Below are positions 41,095 to 51,125 of a DNA stretch of 64,000 bases, one piece after another (position 1 is the stretch's first letter; every line of letters begins with the position of its first letter). A program made the translations under genes and the position numbers. The DNA comes from Deltaproteobacteria bacterium. GTDB taxonomy: Bacteria; Lernaellota; Lernaellaia; JACKCT01. The stretch lies in NCBI GenBank assembly GCA_027493875.1, contig JAOSJX010000024.1, forward strand, positions 175,506 to 239,505, given 5' to 3'. The notes beneath the pieces were generated by a model, which ran no database searches, was not told the origin of the DNA, and worked only from the letters and a program-made list of their open reading frames with translations.

Positions 41095-42505
41095 ATGAAC
41101 GTACTACTCATCAATCCGCCCCAGGACAACGCCCTGCCGAGCGAGGCGTCGGTCGCGCCGCGCAAGGGAACCGGCCCGTATCCGCCGCTCGGGCTCATGT
41201 ATCTGGAGGCCGCGCTGCTGCGCGCGGGCCATGAGGCGCGCGTTCTCGACCTGAGCCTTCCCGGCACGTTCACGTGGCCCGAATTCGACGGCGGCCCGGA
41301 TCTCGTCGGTCTCGGGGTGATGACGCCCAACCTTCCCGGCGTCACCGAAGTCATCGAGCTTGTGCGCAAACGTTTTCCCAAAGCGCGCGTCATGATCGGC
41401 GGACCGCACACCAAACTCTTCGCCCGTGAAGCGGCGATGTTGGACGGCGTGGATTACGTTCTCGCCGGCGAGGCCGAGGAGCGGCTGCCGCTCGTGGTCG
41501 ATCGCCTCGCCGGCGGCGAAGCGCGTCCCGACGTTCCCGGCCTTCTCGTGCGCGACGGCGAGGCGGTGCATGGAGACGACGGCGCGCCGCTGCCGATGGA
41601 TCTCGACGCGCTGGCGACGCCCGTTCGTTCGCGCACCGATCCGACGCGCTACGTCGGATTCGTCGGCACCAAGGGATTGTTTACGACGATGAACTCGAGC
41701 CGCGGGTGCGCGTTCAAATGCACGTTCTGCAGCACGCCGCGCGGAGACCTGCGCTACCGTGGCGCGGAATCGCTCGTCGAGGAAATGCGCGACTGCCGGT
41801 CCCTCGGCATCGAGCACGTTTATTTCGTGGACGATCTTTATCCCACGAAAAAACATCGGCTCTATCCGCGTTGCGAGGCGCTGATTCAAGCGGATCTCGG
41901 GCTGACGTGGAGTTGCCGCACGGTCGCCGCCGGGCTGGCCGAAGAAAGCATGCGCCTCATGAAACGCGCCGGATGCACGCGCATTCAGATCGGCGCGGAA
42001 GCGGGAACGGACGAGGGCCTGCGGGTGATCAACAAGCCGGCGACCACGGCGCTCATCCGCGAAACCTTCGAGCGGGCCCGCCGCGTCGGCATCGAAACGA
42101 TGGCCTATTTCATCATCGGTTTGCCCCAGGAACGCACGCCCGCCGACGCCATGGAAACCGTCGCGTTCGCCAAGTCGATCCGCCCGACCTACGTCATGTT
42201 CAACGTGCTCACGCTCTATCCCGGCACCGCCATGTACGACGACGCGCGGAAAAAGGCTTGGTCCAGGGCGATCCGTGGATCGATTCGCGCGGCGGCCGTC
42301 GCGGAACTTTGTCGCGCCCCATTGGAACGAGCACATGGGCGCGAAGCAGCTTTTCTCGCTTCAGGCCCGCGCTTATCGCTCGTTTTACTGGAGGCCGAGG
42401 ATTCTCGCCCGCGAACTATTGTCCGGCGGGGGTCTCCGCGGAGCGTGGGGACGCATGAAGGTCGGGCTGTCCATGCTGCGGGGGGCCGAGAGCGGCGCGG
42501 CCTGA
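41095..42505 (+). CDS. Cobalamin-type radical SAM enzyme (BchE-like) A, two frameshifts near end
   Basis: ATG 41095. NVLLINPPQDNALPSE begins an N-terminal B12-binding-type Rossmann domain (VMIGGPHTKLFAREAAM; VLAGEAEERLPLVV). The radical SAM core has MNSSRGCAFKCTFCSTPRG with CxxxCxxC and YFVDDLYPTKK, and GCTRIQIGAEAGTDEGL. The last part shifts frame twice near 42250-42275 (A5 where six are expected; then a lost G), after which WNEHMGAKQLFSLQARAYRS closes the protein. About 470 residues. Substrate unknown; related enzymes methylate, cyclise or rearrange unactivated carbons. Confidence 0.85.
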
Positions 42506-43525
42506 CGCCGCGCGCGTTCCGCGCATCATCCGGAACCAGTTCCACGACGTTTCCGGATCGAGATTGAACACGAAATTGTATTCCGAGAAACAGCCGCCGA
42601 GGCACACGTCGCACGGCGCTTTGCCGAGTTTGTCGAAGGCGGCCGGCAGCCCTTCGTCGCGCGCGTTCGGCGCGTCCATGGTGTCGATGAGAATCGAGCA
42701 GGGGTAAAGATGCCCGCTCACGTCGACGTTCGCGTATAGGCCGCCCGCGACGCAGGGGAAAAGCTTCGACCGATCGTCGAGAATCGTCTTCCGGTAGTCC
42801 GGCCACTCGATCAGCCGCCGGAGATAACGCTTCGACGACACCACCGGCCAGCCCTCTTTTTTCCGCGCCAGAATCAGGCGAAGCGCCTCGCGCAAATCGG
42901 CGTCGTCCGGGCGCAGTTCTTCGTTGTCACCGAGAATGTCGTTGTGGTGCAGCACCTGAAACGTCGTGAGGAACCCGATCTCGCGCGCCGTGCGGAGCAT
43001 CCAATCCACCGAATCCAGGTTGTGCGCGGCGAGAACCGTGATCGTCCAGAAGGGCAAACGGCCGCGGACGGCCTCGATGCCGGCCATCACCTGATCGAAC
43101 GAGCCCGCCCCGCGTGCGCGGTCGTGCGCCTCGCGCGGCCCGTCGAGCGAGATGTTCAGATGATGCGCGTCCGCCACGGCGTCGAACCGTTTCGGCAGCA
43201 GGTGAGCGTTCGTGTCCACCGTAATGAACATGCCGAGCCGTTTCGCGTGCCCGATCACTTCAGGGAGCCGGCGGTACACCAGCGGCTCGCCGCCCCAGAG
43301 GCCGAGGCGCCGGCAGCCCATCGCGCGCCCCTCGTCGAGGATTTTATAGACCTCTTCGAGCGCCATTTCGGGCGCGCCGCGGTCGGGTATCGCGCAGTAC
43401 CCGCAGCGGATGTTGCACCGGTCCGTCAACGCGAGCATCAGGTTGATCGGGCGTCGCCGGCCCGTCAGCCGATGCATCGCCGCCGCATGAACCATGGACG
43501 CGACGGTGCCAAGCGGTATCGACAA
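42416..43525 (-). CDS. Radical SAM/SPASM-type protein
   Basis: 369 residues in one frame. TTG 43525 has GGAG at a fair distance; ATG 43495 is an alternative. LMLALTDRCNIRCGYCAIPD contains the CxxxCxxC cluster motif, followed by GLWGGEPLVYRRLPEV and DTNAHLLPKRFDAV. The C-terminus has cysteines of a shortened SPASM domain (LFPCVAGGLYANVDVSGHLY; CSILI; CDVCLGGCFSEY). It points against gene A and the two ends overlap by 90 bases; the last 30 residues are Pro/Arg-rich and may be an artefact of a lost stop. Function unknown. Confidence 0.83.
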   Translation of the reverse strand: MSIPLGTVASMVHAAAMHRLTGRRRPINLMLALTDRCNIRCGYCAIPDRGAPEMALEEVYKILDEGRAMGCRRLGLWGGEPLVYRRLPEVIGHAKRLGMFITVDTNAHLLPKRFDAVADAHHLNISLDGPREAHDRARGAGSFDQVMAGIEAVRGRLPFWTITVLAAHNLDSVDWMLRTAREIGFLTTFQVLHHNDILGDNEELRPDDADLREALRLILARKKEGWPVVSSKRYLRRLIEWPDYRKTILDDRSKLFPCVAGGLYANVDVSGHLYPCSILIDTMDAPNARDEGLPAAFDKLGKAPCDVCLGGCFSEYNFVFNLDPETSWNWFRMMRGTRAASGRAALGPPQHGQPDLHASPRSAETPAGQ

Positions 43526-43545
43526 GGGTGAACTCCAATCCTTAT

Positions 43546-43595
43546 ACTTACCATGGAAAACGCCGGCGGGGGAAATAATCGCGCCGATGGTAAGT
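43546..43595. promoter_or_regulatory. Nine-base inverted repeat between divergent radical SAM genes
   Basis: ACTTACCAT (43546-43554) and ATGGTAAGT (43587-43595) are perfect reverse complements separated by 32 bases. The spacing is three helical turns, which would suit a looping or cooperative operator in this 214-base divergent gap. No regulator is identified. Confidence 0.4.
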
Positions 43596-43739
43596 TGGAA
43601 ACCATCGGGGCCGCGGCGGAAATGTTGTGATTCGTCTTACGCCGGAGCGATTCCGCGGCACGGAAAATCGAATCGTGCGCCTATAGTAGAGGGTTCCGAG
43701 AGGTTAGCATTGGGCTTCAGCGCGCAAAAGGATGCTTGG

Positions 43740-45190
43740 ATGAAATTGCTCCTGATCAGTCCGCCGCGCCGCCACCAGGTGTGGGCCGGTGTGCCGAAGA
43801 TGTTCAACGACCGCTTCGCGTATCTGTTTCCGCCGCTCGCGGTCATGACGCTATCGTCCTACCTGAAGCGCGAGACGAAGCACACGATCGACGTCATGGA
43901 CTGCCAGCCGACCGATCTCGGCTGGGACGACATCGCCGGCCGCGTCCGCGACACGCAGCCCGACGTCGTCGGCGTCACCGCGCCGGCCACGCATTGCCTC
44001 GTGGACGTGCGCAAAACGATCGAAGCCGTGCGCCGCGCGAATCCGAACGCGTTCGTGGTGCTCGGCGGCCCGCACGTCAACGCCTATCCGGAGCAATCGG
44101 CGCGCTTTCCCGGCGTCGACGTCGCCATGCAGGGCGACGGCGAGGTGCCGCTCGCGCGCCTGCTCGACACGCTCGAAGGCGGCGGCGATCTGGCGTCCGT
44201 GCCGAACATCTTGATCAAACGCGAAGACGGCTCGGTGTTTCAGAGCGACTGCGTTCCGAACATCGAGGATCTCGATTCGCTTCCGTTCGCCGACCGCGAA
44301 GCGTGCCCGCCCGGTCTGTACTACACGCCGGGCATGAAAGCCGCGCGGACGACCACCATGATGTCCAGCCGCGGCTGCCCGCTGCGCTGCACCTTCTGCA
44401 ACGTGCCGCACAGTTACCGCAAACGCAGCCCGGAGCACGTCGTGGAAGAGATCGTCGAGTGCGTCGAGCGCTACGGCATCGAGGACATTCATTTCGTCGA
44501 CGATTTTTTCAACCTCACCGTGGACCGCGTCATGCAGATCAGCGAGGAAATTCTGCGCCGCGGCGTCAAAGTGGGGTGGAGCTTCAAAGCCACGGTGCGC
44601 CAGACCTCGCGCGAGATGATCCGTCTCGCGCAGCGTGCGGATGCTACCGCATCCACTACGGGGTCGAAACGCTGACCGACGAGGGCCTGAAGACGCTCAA
44701 CAAGAAACTGAAGGCCGACGAGGTCAAAGGCGTGTTTCGCATGACGCAGGAAGAAGGCGTCATGGCCATCGCCTACATGATCATCGGCTGCCCGCACGAG
44801 AAGACGAAGCCGCAGATCATGCAGGTGCACGACTACCTCATGGACATCGCGCCGAATTACGTCGTGTATTCCCTCTTCACGCCGTATCCCGACGCCCCGG
44901 CCTTCCAGGACGGCGTGGACGCGGGACTCTGGCCGGCGGATTGCTGGGAAAAATTCATGCTCGACCCGCGGGAAAACCACGGTCTGCCGACCGCGTGGGA
45001 AGAGCACCTCTCGAAGGCCGAGCTATTGCAAGTCTTCAAAGAGATCAACCGGAAATTCTATTTCCATCCCAAAACGCTCTTCCGCACGGCGCTGAATCTT
45101 TCCACGTTCTCGGAATTGCGTCGCGTCGTCCGCGGCGGCATTTCGCTCATCAAGCTGGAAAGCCTGAAGGTGGACGAGCAATTGATCTGA
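43740..45190 (+). CDS. Cobalamin-type radical SAM enzyme (BchE-like) B, one frameshift
   Basis: ATG 43740 after AAAGGA. KLLLISPPRRHQVWAGVPK starts the cobalamin-type domain (VVLGGPHVNAYPEQSAR; VAMQGDGEVPLARLL). The radical SAM motif is MMSSRGCPLRCTFCNVPHSY with EDIHFVDDFFNLTVDR. The frame changes near 44640 (one C lost before GCYRIHYGVETLTDEGL). The tail continues TPYPDAPAFQDGVDAG and ends before a strong terminator. About 483 residues. Confidence 0.86.
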
Positions 45191-45209
45191 CCGCTCACCG
45201 ACAGACGAA

Positions 45210-45237
45210 AAAACCGCCCCCGATCGGGGGCGGTTTT
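45210..45237. terminator. Perfect palindromic bidirectional terminator
   Basis: A 28-base perfect palindrome: AAAACCGCCCCCGA followed by its reverse complement, which ends in TTTT. It serves gene B on the plus strand and the converging gene C on the minus strand. Confidence 0.85.
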
Positions 45238-45283
45238 CGATTGTCCGGCCCCCAAGCCCACCGGCTCAAGATCTCATCAACTC

Positions 45284-45311
45284 CCCTAGCATGTTTTCCC
45301 TAGCATGTTTC
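45284..45311. repeat. 14-bp tandem duplication at the 3' end of radical SAM gene C
   Basis: CCCTAGCATGTTTT is followed directly by CCCTAGCATGTTTC. The second copy contains the stop codon of the minus-strand gene (TAG at 45302-45300). Probably a small replication-slippage duplication. Confidence 0.6.
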
Positions 45312-46733
45312 GCTGCTGGCGAGCGGGCGCGTGAAGAACAGCGTGCCGAGGATGCCGGGGATCTCTTTCCATAAGCGCCAGTCGAGAAGCTTTTTGAAAA
45401 GACGCCGCGGGCTCATATAGAAACGGCGGTAGGCCTTGGCGTGGAAGACTTTCAGGTCTGATTCGCTGTACTCGTCGCAGGGGAAATGCCCGGGCGGCTC
45501 GGCGATGCGCAAAGCGTGTAGTCCCGCCAATAGTCGCCGTTGATCCGGCCGTCCGCCATGGCGTTGGTGTAAATGTCCGTGCCGGGATTCGGCGTGCAGA
45601 TGGTAAAGCTCGCCCAATCGAGCGGCGCCTCCGCGGCGTAGCGGATCGTCTCGCGAATCTCGTCGCGCGATTCGCCGGGATAACCGATGATGAAATAGCC
45701 TCGCGTGGCGAGCCCCAGCTTTTGCGCCTCGCCGAGCACAGCGCGCACGCGGCCGAGATCCAGATTCTTCCGCATCAATTTCTGCACGCGCTGACTGCCG
45801 GATTCGATGCCCACGTGAATGCCGGTGCATCCCGCGTCGCGCAGGGCCTGGAGCGTCGTGGTGTCGATCAGATCGGCGCGCGTGCGGATATTCCAACTCG
45901 TTTTGAACCCGCTGTTGATGAGGTCCTCGCATACGGCCATCGTACGTTTGCGGTTGACGCCGAAGGTCTCGTCGAACATGACGATCTCTTGGGCGCCGAA
46001 ATCCGCGCCGCGCGTTCCATCTCTTCGACGACGCGCTTGGCGCCGTTCTCGCGGTACAGGCCGCCCACGTAATGTTGCGAGCAATAATTGCACTTGTACG
46101 GGCAGCTTCGGCTCGTGACCAGCGTCACGAACGGCGAGGGCAGCGTCAGCGCGCGGTACTTGGCCACCGGCAGGAGATCGAGCGCGGGCAACGGCAAGGC
46201 GTCGAGATCCTTGAGCGTCTTTTTTGGGCCGGGCCTTCCACAATGCCGTCCGCCGTGCGGACCAGGGTCCCCGGCGTTCCCGCCAGATCTTCGCCCGCTT
46301 CCATCCGCCGGAGCAGCTCGACGATCACCTCGTCGCCTTCGCCGATGACCGCCGCGTCGAACGATTTTTCTTCCATGCATTCGCGCGGGTAGAGCGAAAG
46401 CTGCGGGCCGCCGACGACCACCACTTTGTCCGGCGCGGCTTGTTTGATCCGCCGCGCGTACTGCACGGCGACCGGCCAGTTGAACGTCGTCGTCGTGATG
46501 CCGATAAGCTTGGCCGTCGAGGCCGCGGCCGCGGACGCAATGCCCTGATTCGTCGTGTCCTCGGCGTGCGCGTCCAAAAGTTCCGTCGCATAACCGGCGT
46601 GCCGCGCCGTGGCCGCGAGATAGGCGATCCCCAGCGGCGGATAGACGCCCGTAACGTTGCTCTCGACGAGAAACGGATGGACGCCGCGCCTCTCGTTCAC
46701 GCGCATCAGAAGAAGTTGCGTCGCGGTTCTCAT
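45300..46733 (-). CDS. Cobalamin-type radical SAM enzyme (BchE-like) C, three frameshifts
   Basis: ATG 46733. N-terminal domain GVYPPLGIAYLAATARHAGY and KVVVVGGPQLSLYPRECM. The frame breaks near 46218 (A6 on the coding strand, seven expected), near 46000 and near 45510. The joined reading gives VTSRSCPYKCNYCSQHYVGG (cluster motif), EIVMFDETFGVNRKRTMAV, GCTGIHVGIESGSQRVQKL and GYFIIGYPGESRDEI, then a C-terminal helical tail (YRRFYMSPRRLFKKLLDW). About 475 residues. It starts one base after the stop of gene D, so the pair is cotranscribed. Confidence 0.83.
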
Positions 46734-46734
46734 G

Positions 46735-48156
46735 TTATTTGCCGCTCGGACGGATCAGGGTAAAAAGCAGCGGCGCCGCCCGGAAGAACTTCGTAATGTC
46801 CGCCCAGCATCGGATTTTTCGCAGGTGACGCCAGATCACGGACGGCCGCAGATAAAACTCGCGGTAGAAACGCCGCTGCGCGTTGACGAGCATCTTCGCC
46901 GTCATACCGTTCGGCACGAACACCGGCTCGAAAAACGAGTGCGCCGCGGCGTCCACGTCCAGCATGGTGCCCCACTTGTCGACTTCCTCGTACTGCGCCG
47001 TGCCTTTGAGCGGCGTGTTGATCTGCACCGTCACGTCCTTGAGCGGCAGCGATTTCGCCAGCTTGATCGTCTTGTCGATCGTTTCGGGCGTTTCACCCGG
47101 ATGGCCGACCATGAAGAATACCTTCACGTCGAACCCGAGCTCCGCGGCGATGCGCGCCGTGCGTTTGAAGTCTTCAACCTTAATGCCTTTGCGGATGCGG
47201 TCGAGGATTTCATCGTCGCCGCTCTCAATCGCGATGCGCACGCGCCACGCGCCCATTTTGCGCATCCGCGTCAGCAGTTCGCGGTCCAGCACGTTCGCGC
47301 GGCAGGAGCCGCTCCACGTCAGCCCCGGAGGGTCCGCTTCCATCGCGTCCATCATGTCGGACACGCGGCGGCGGTTCGGCGTGAAGACCGAATCCACGAA
47401 CGCCACGTCGCGGACGCCGAATTCATTTTTTAGATAATGCATTTCGCGCACGATGCGTTCCGGGCTGTGACCGCGGAACTGCGGGCCGAAGGTCTGCTTA
47501 TCGCAGAACGTGCATTTAAACGGGCAGCCGCGGCTGCCGATCATGCTGGTCTTCGGAAGGATGTGCTGATCGCCCGGCATGGGCCGGTACTTGTGGATCG
47601 GCAACAGGTGGCGCGCCGGGAAGGGAAGCTCGTCGAGCTCCGTGTTCAGCGGGCGCGCGGGCGCGAAGTGCAGCGAGCCGTTCGACCGCGTCACGACGCC
47701 GTGCACGTCGCGGTAACTCTCGCCGCGGCGCAGGTGCCCGGCGATTTCCTTCATGGCGATCTCGCCCTCGCCGATCACGCCGAAATCGAATTCGTCGCGG
47801 CCGAGCAGCACGTCGGTGTTGCCGGTGAGGTGCGGTCCGCCGACGCCGATCCGCGCGTCCGGAAGATAGCGGCGCAGGGCTTTCGCGGTGGCGGACGCGT
47901 TTTCAAAATAGGTCGTCGTCGCGCCGATGCCTACGAGATCGGGCTGGATATCCCGGCCCATCTTCGCGAGATCGTCCGGGCCATGGCCTTCCAACGACGC
48001 GTCGGTCACGGTCACCTGATGGCCGTCCTCTTCGAGAACGGCGGCCATGTAGAGAATCCCGAGCGGCGGCGAGTTGAAGAAAAGATTGCTGGTCACCGCC
48101 CGAATGCCTCGGACACTCCCACTATGCGTCGGCGGATTGATGAGCCATACGTTCAT
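46735..48156 (-). CDS. Cobalamin-type radical SAM enzyme (BchE-like) D
   Basis: 473 residues, intact. ATG 48156 begins MNVWLINPPTHSGSVRG. Cobalamin-type domain with RIGVGGPHLTGNTDVLL and FGVIGEGEIAMKEIAGHL; radical SAM motif MIGSRGCPFKCTFCDKQTFG; DVAFVDSVFTPNRRRVSDM; AWRVRIAIESGDDEIL; FFMVGHPGETPETIDKT. The C-terminal tail (RRFYREFYLRPSVIWRHLRK) resembles those of genes A, B and C, so these are paralogues. The usual DxHxxG cobalamin motif is not obvious, as is common in this class. Confidence 0.9.
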   Translation of the reverse strand: MNVWLINPPTHSGSVRGIRAVTSNLFFNSPPLGILYMAAVLEEDGHQVTVTDASLEGHGPDDLAKMGRDIQPDLVGIGATTTYFENASATAKALRRYLPDARIGVGGPHLTGNTDVLLGRDEFDFGVIGEGEIAMKEIAGHLRRGESYRDVHGVVTRSNGSLHFAPARPLNTELDELPFPARHLLPIHKYRPMPGDQHILPKTSMIGSRGCPFKCTFCDKQTFGPQFRGHSPERIVREMHYLKNEFGVRDVAFVDSVFTPNRRRVSDMMDAMEADPPGLTWSGSCRANVLDRELLTRMRKMGAWRVRIAIESGDDEILDRIRKGIKVEDFKRTARIAAELGFDVKVFFMVGHPGETPETIDKTIKLAKSLPLKDVTVQINTPLKGTAQYEEVDKWGTMLDVDAAAHSFFEPVFVPNGMTAKMLVNAQRRFYREFYLRPSVIWRHLRKIRCWADITKFFRAAPLLFTLIRPSGK

Positions 48157-48479
48157 CACGGGCCTTTCGGTTTTTCGGCGCCCGCGCGGCTTCGATCCGA
48201 CACCGGCACCAAAAAGGGTCATTCTAGGGAAAACGCATTATGTCGGGAAGCCATGGACCATGTTGTGAAAGAAAGTACAAAGTTGTCGGTTCCCGCCGAC
48301 GATGGTGACGGTCGCCGCAGTTTCTTCGGCAAGCTCGCGTTTCTGTGAGTTCGGAAACGCCTTACGCCGTGTCCCCACGATAGAAAGGATGTGTTAAACT
48401 ACGCGTTTGAACGTTTTCCGCTCACCCGGCGCCGTCGGCGCGGGAGATGATTATTTGAGAGCCCGAACGGACGCGAAAA
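48157..48479. other. Divergent intergenic region, no gene seen
   Basis: Separates gene D (minus) from the SPASM-type gene (plus). Slightly AT-richer. Presumably holds both promoters, but no pair of hexamers is convincing enough to place. Confidence 0.5.
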
Positions 48480-49589
48480 ATGCCGACTAGGCTCGCGCCT
48501 TATACGCGGTTCGCGCGGGCGCGCCTGCTGCGCGACCGCCCGTTCTACGCCCATTGGGCCATTACGCACCGCTGCAACCTCGAGTGCAAAACGTGCACGA
48601 CCTGGACGCGCGGCGACATCTCCAGCGAAATGGACGAAGACCGGATCGACGAACTCGCGCGCATGCTCGGCCGCCTCGGCGTCATGCAGCTCAGCATCGG
48701 GGGCGGCGAGCCGCTCGTCTCCGACAAACTCCCGCACGCCGTGAAAGCCTTCCAAGCCGAAGGCATCCGCGTCCGCGTGCTCACGAACGGTCTCGGCATG
48801 AAGCCGAGCGTCGCCGAGCGCATGTTCAAACTCGGCCTGCGCGAAATGTCTTTTTCGCTCGACTCGCTCAATCCCAAGGTGCAAGAGGAAATCGACGCGG
48901 CGCCCGGCACCTTCCCGATCCGCATCAAGAACCTGCTCGCCCTCGCGGAGATGTTCCCGAAAAAGGGCCTCGCGGTGATGAACACCATCGTCTTTCCGGA
49001 CAACCTCCACGAGTTGCCGCGCATTCTGGAGCTCGGAAAGAGCGTGGGATTTTATCTTTCGTTCATCCCCGTGCACGTTCCGGCCAAAGGGAAAAACCAC
49101 CTCTTCTACCGCTACGACGAAACGCTTTGCTTCGACAAAAACCGCGAAAAGGAAATCCGCGACGCCTACGCGTTTCTGCTTGACCAGAAAAAGCGCGGCG
49201 CGCCGATCGTCAATTCCAGCGTCTTTCTCCAAAAAGCGCGGATTATCTCATTCACGGCCGCGCGGACTGGCGCTGCGATGCGGGCGTCCTCTACATTTCC
49301 ATCAGCCCCAACGGCATGGTCGCGCCGTGCCATATCTTCGAAAAAAAACTGGGAAACGCCGATCGCGGAATACGAGCAATTGCGCGCGTCCAAAGGCTAT
49401 TTGGACGAAGTCCGCGAACGCACCGCGCATTGCGAGGAAGGCTGCCTGCGGCCCTGTTGGGCGGAACCGACGTTTCTCATGTCGCATCCGTCGAGCCTTT
49501 GGGAAATCGCGCGGATTCATTGGAAAACGCTCGGCCGCCGGCCCGCTTTCGAGCCCGCCGCGGTTCACGCCATTCTGGGAACGGCGTAG
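48480..49589 (+). CDS. Radical SAM/SPASM-type protein, paired frameshifts
   Basis: ATG 48480. YAHWAITHRCNLECKTCTTWTR has the CxxxCxxC motif; QLSIGGGEPLVSDKLPHAV and VRVLTNGLGMKPSVAERM follow. Between about 49245 and 49345 the assembled frame is wrong; the other frame reads DWRCDAGVLYISISPNGMV and APCHIFEKKLG, giving the SPASM cysteines. The two errors cancel. The end has HCEEGCLRPCWAEP. About 370 residues. Ends ten bases before gene E. Confidence 0.84.
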   Translation: MPTRLAPYTRFARARLLRDRPFYAHWAITHRCNLECKTCTTWTRGDISSEMDEDRIDELARMLGRLGVMQLSIGGGEPLVSDKLPHAVKAFQAEGIRVRVLTNGLGMKPSVAERMFKLGLREMSFSLDSLNPKVQEEIDAAPGTFPIRIKNLLALAEMFPKKGLAVMNTIVFPDNLHELPRILELGKSVGFYLSFIPVHVPAKGKNHLFYRYDETLCFDKNREKEIRDAYAFLLDQKKRGAPIVNSSVFLQKARIISFTAARTGAAMRASSTFPSAPTAWSRRAISSKKNWETPIAEYEQLRASKGYLDEVRERTAHCEEGCLRPCWAEPTFLMSHPSSLWEIARIHWKTLGRRPAFEPAAVHAILGTA

Positions 49590-49599
49590 GGGAGGGGCG

Positions 49600-51117
49600 G
49601 TGCGCGTTCTTTTGGTCACGCCGTTCGGTTTTCAGAACGTCGGCATCCGTCTGCTCTCCGCCGTCCTCGTGCGTGAAGGCATCGATTGCTCGATCCTTTT
49701 TCTGAAACGCTGGATCAACAACCGGGTCTTTCCGCCGACCGAGACCGAATGGTCGCTCTTCGAAAATCACGTCAAGGAACTTGCGCCCGACGTCGTCGGC
49801 ATCGGCTTCGGCACGCCGTATCTGAAACTCGTCACCGAAATGACCGAGCGCATCCGCCGCGTCTCCAAAGCGCACGTCACGTGGGGCGGCACGCATCCGA
49901 CGATGGTGCCGGAGGACTGCGTCGGCCGCGCCGATTCCGTCATCCTCGGAGAAGGCGAGGCGCCGCTCGTGGATCTCGTCAACGCGCTGAAAAGCGGCGC
50001 CGACATCACCGGCATCAAAAACATCTGGACGCGCGCCGGGGACCGGGAATTCCGGAACGAACTGCGTCCGCTGATCGCCGATCTCGACACGCTCCCCCAC
50101 GAACGCATGCTCGAAGCGCCGCGCGCGTTCATCGCCGAGAACCGGATGTATCAAGGCGATCCGCTGCACAATTATCCGGTCTACCGCGCGCTCGCGTCGC
50201 GTTACTGCCCGTTCCACTGCGCATTCTGCTACAACAGCCAATACCGCGATATTTACGATTCCAAAGGCCGCTACTTCCGCAACCGCAGCGTCGGCAACGT
50301 CATGATCGAACTCGAACGCGTCCGACGGGAGATGCCCCGCACGCGGCGCATCCACTTCGACGACGACACGTTCGTTTTCCCGGTGCCGTGGATCGAGGAA
50401 TTCGCGGAGGAATACCCGCGGCGGATCGGCCTGCCTTTCGACATCATGCTCTACCCCGGCGCGCTCGGCGAAAAAGCGATTCGCCTGCTGGCGAAAGCCG
50501 GGCTCACGCAGGTGCAGATCGGCATCCAGAGCGCGTCCGAGGAAGAGCTCGCGCGCGACCACGCGCGGCGCGACGCGAACGACGCCATCCGCAAGCTCGC
50601 GGCGCTGTTCAAGGAACTCAAGGTCGAGCCGGTGTACGACATCATCCTCGACAACCCGGACGCCACGCGCGCGGACAAAGACGCGACGCTCAAATTCATG
50701 GTCGACCTCCCGCGGCCGTACAACCTTTTCCTGTATTCGCTGACGTTCTTCCCCAAGTCGGAAGTCACGCGCAATCTGCTCGAACGCCACGTCATCACCG
50801 AAGAGCAGATCGAAACGCGCGCGACGAAAACTTTCCGGCAATTCCGGCTCACGCTCGATTATCCGCGGCCCGCGGAGGAAAAATATTACGCGTCGATGAT
50901 TTCTCTCGCGTCGAAAAACTTTCTTCCGCGCCCTCTCATTCGCTGGCTGGCGCGGCGCGAGTCGCTCCGGCGCCGCCCCGAAGCGTTGCGTTGGTTCGCC
51001 GAAGGCGCCAATATGATTAAACTCGCGAAGTTGGCCGCGCGGGCTTATTGGCGCGGTGAATTCGGCGTCGGCAACGTGCCGCTGTTGACGCGGCGTTACG
51101 CAAGGATGATCCAGTAG
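49600..51117 (+). CDS. Cobalamin-type radical SAM enzyme (BchE-like) E
   Basis: GTG 49600 immediately after GGAGGGG, in the same frame as a longer, unsupported upstream opening. 505 residues. VRVLLVTPFGFQNVGIRLLS opens the cobalamin-type domain (HVTWGGTHPTMVPEDCVG; SVILGEGEAPLVDLVNAL). Radical SAM motif SRYCPFHCAFCYNSQYRD; IHFDDDTFVFPVPWIEEF; LTQVQIGIQSASEEELAR. Longer C-terminal region than the other members, without clear further domains. It ends nine bases before gene F and follows the SPASM gene by ten, so the three form one operon. Confidence 0.9.
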   Translation: MRVLLVTPFGFQNVGIRLLSAVLVREGIDCSILFLKRWINNRVFPPTETEWSLFENHVKELAPDVVGIGFGTPYLKLVTEMTERIRRVSKAHVTWGGTHPTMVPEDCVGRADSVILGEGEAPLVDLVNALKSGADITGIKNIWTRAGDREFRNELRPLIADLDTLPHERMLEAPRAFIAENRMYQGDPLHNYPVYRALASRYCPFHCAFCYNSQYRDIYDSKGRYFRNRSVGNVMIELERVRREMPRTRRIHFDDDTFVFPVPWIEEFAEEYPRRIGLPFDIMLYPGALGEKAIRLLAKAGLTQVQIGIQSASEEELARDHARRDANDAIRKLAALFKELKVEPVYDIILDNPDATRADKDATLKFMVDLPRPYNLFLYSLTFFPKSEVTRNLLERHVITEEQIETRATKTFRQFRLTLDYPRPAEEKYYASMISLASKNFLPRPLIRWLARRESLRRRPEALRWFAEGANMIKLAKLAARAYWRGEFGVGNVPLLTRRYARMIQ

Positions 51118-51125
51118 GAACCGGC

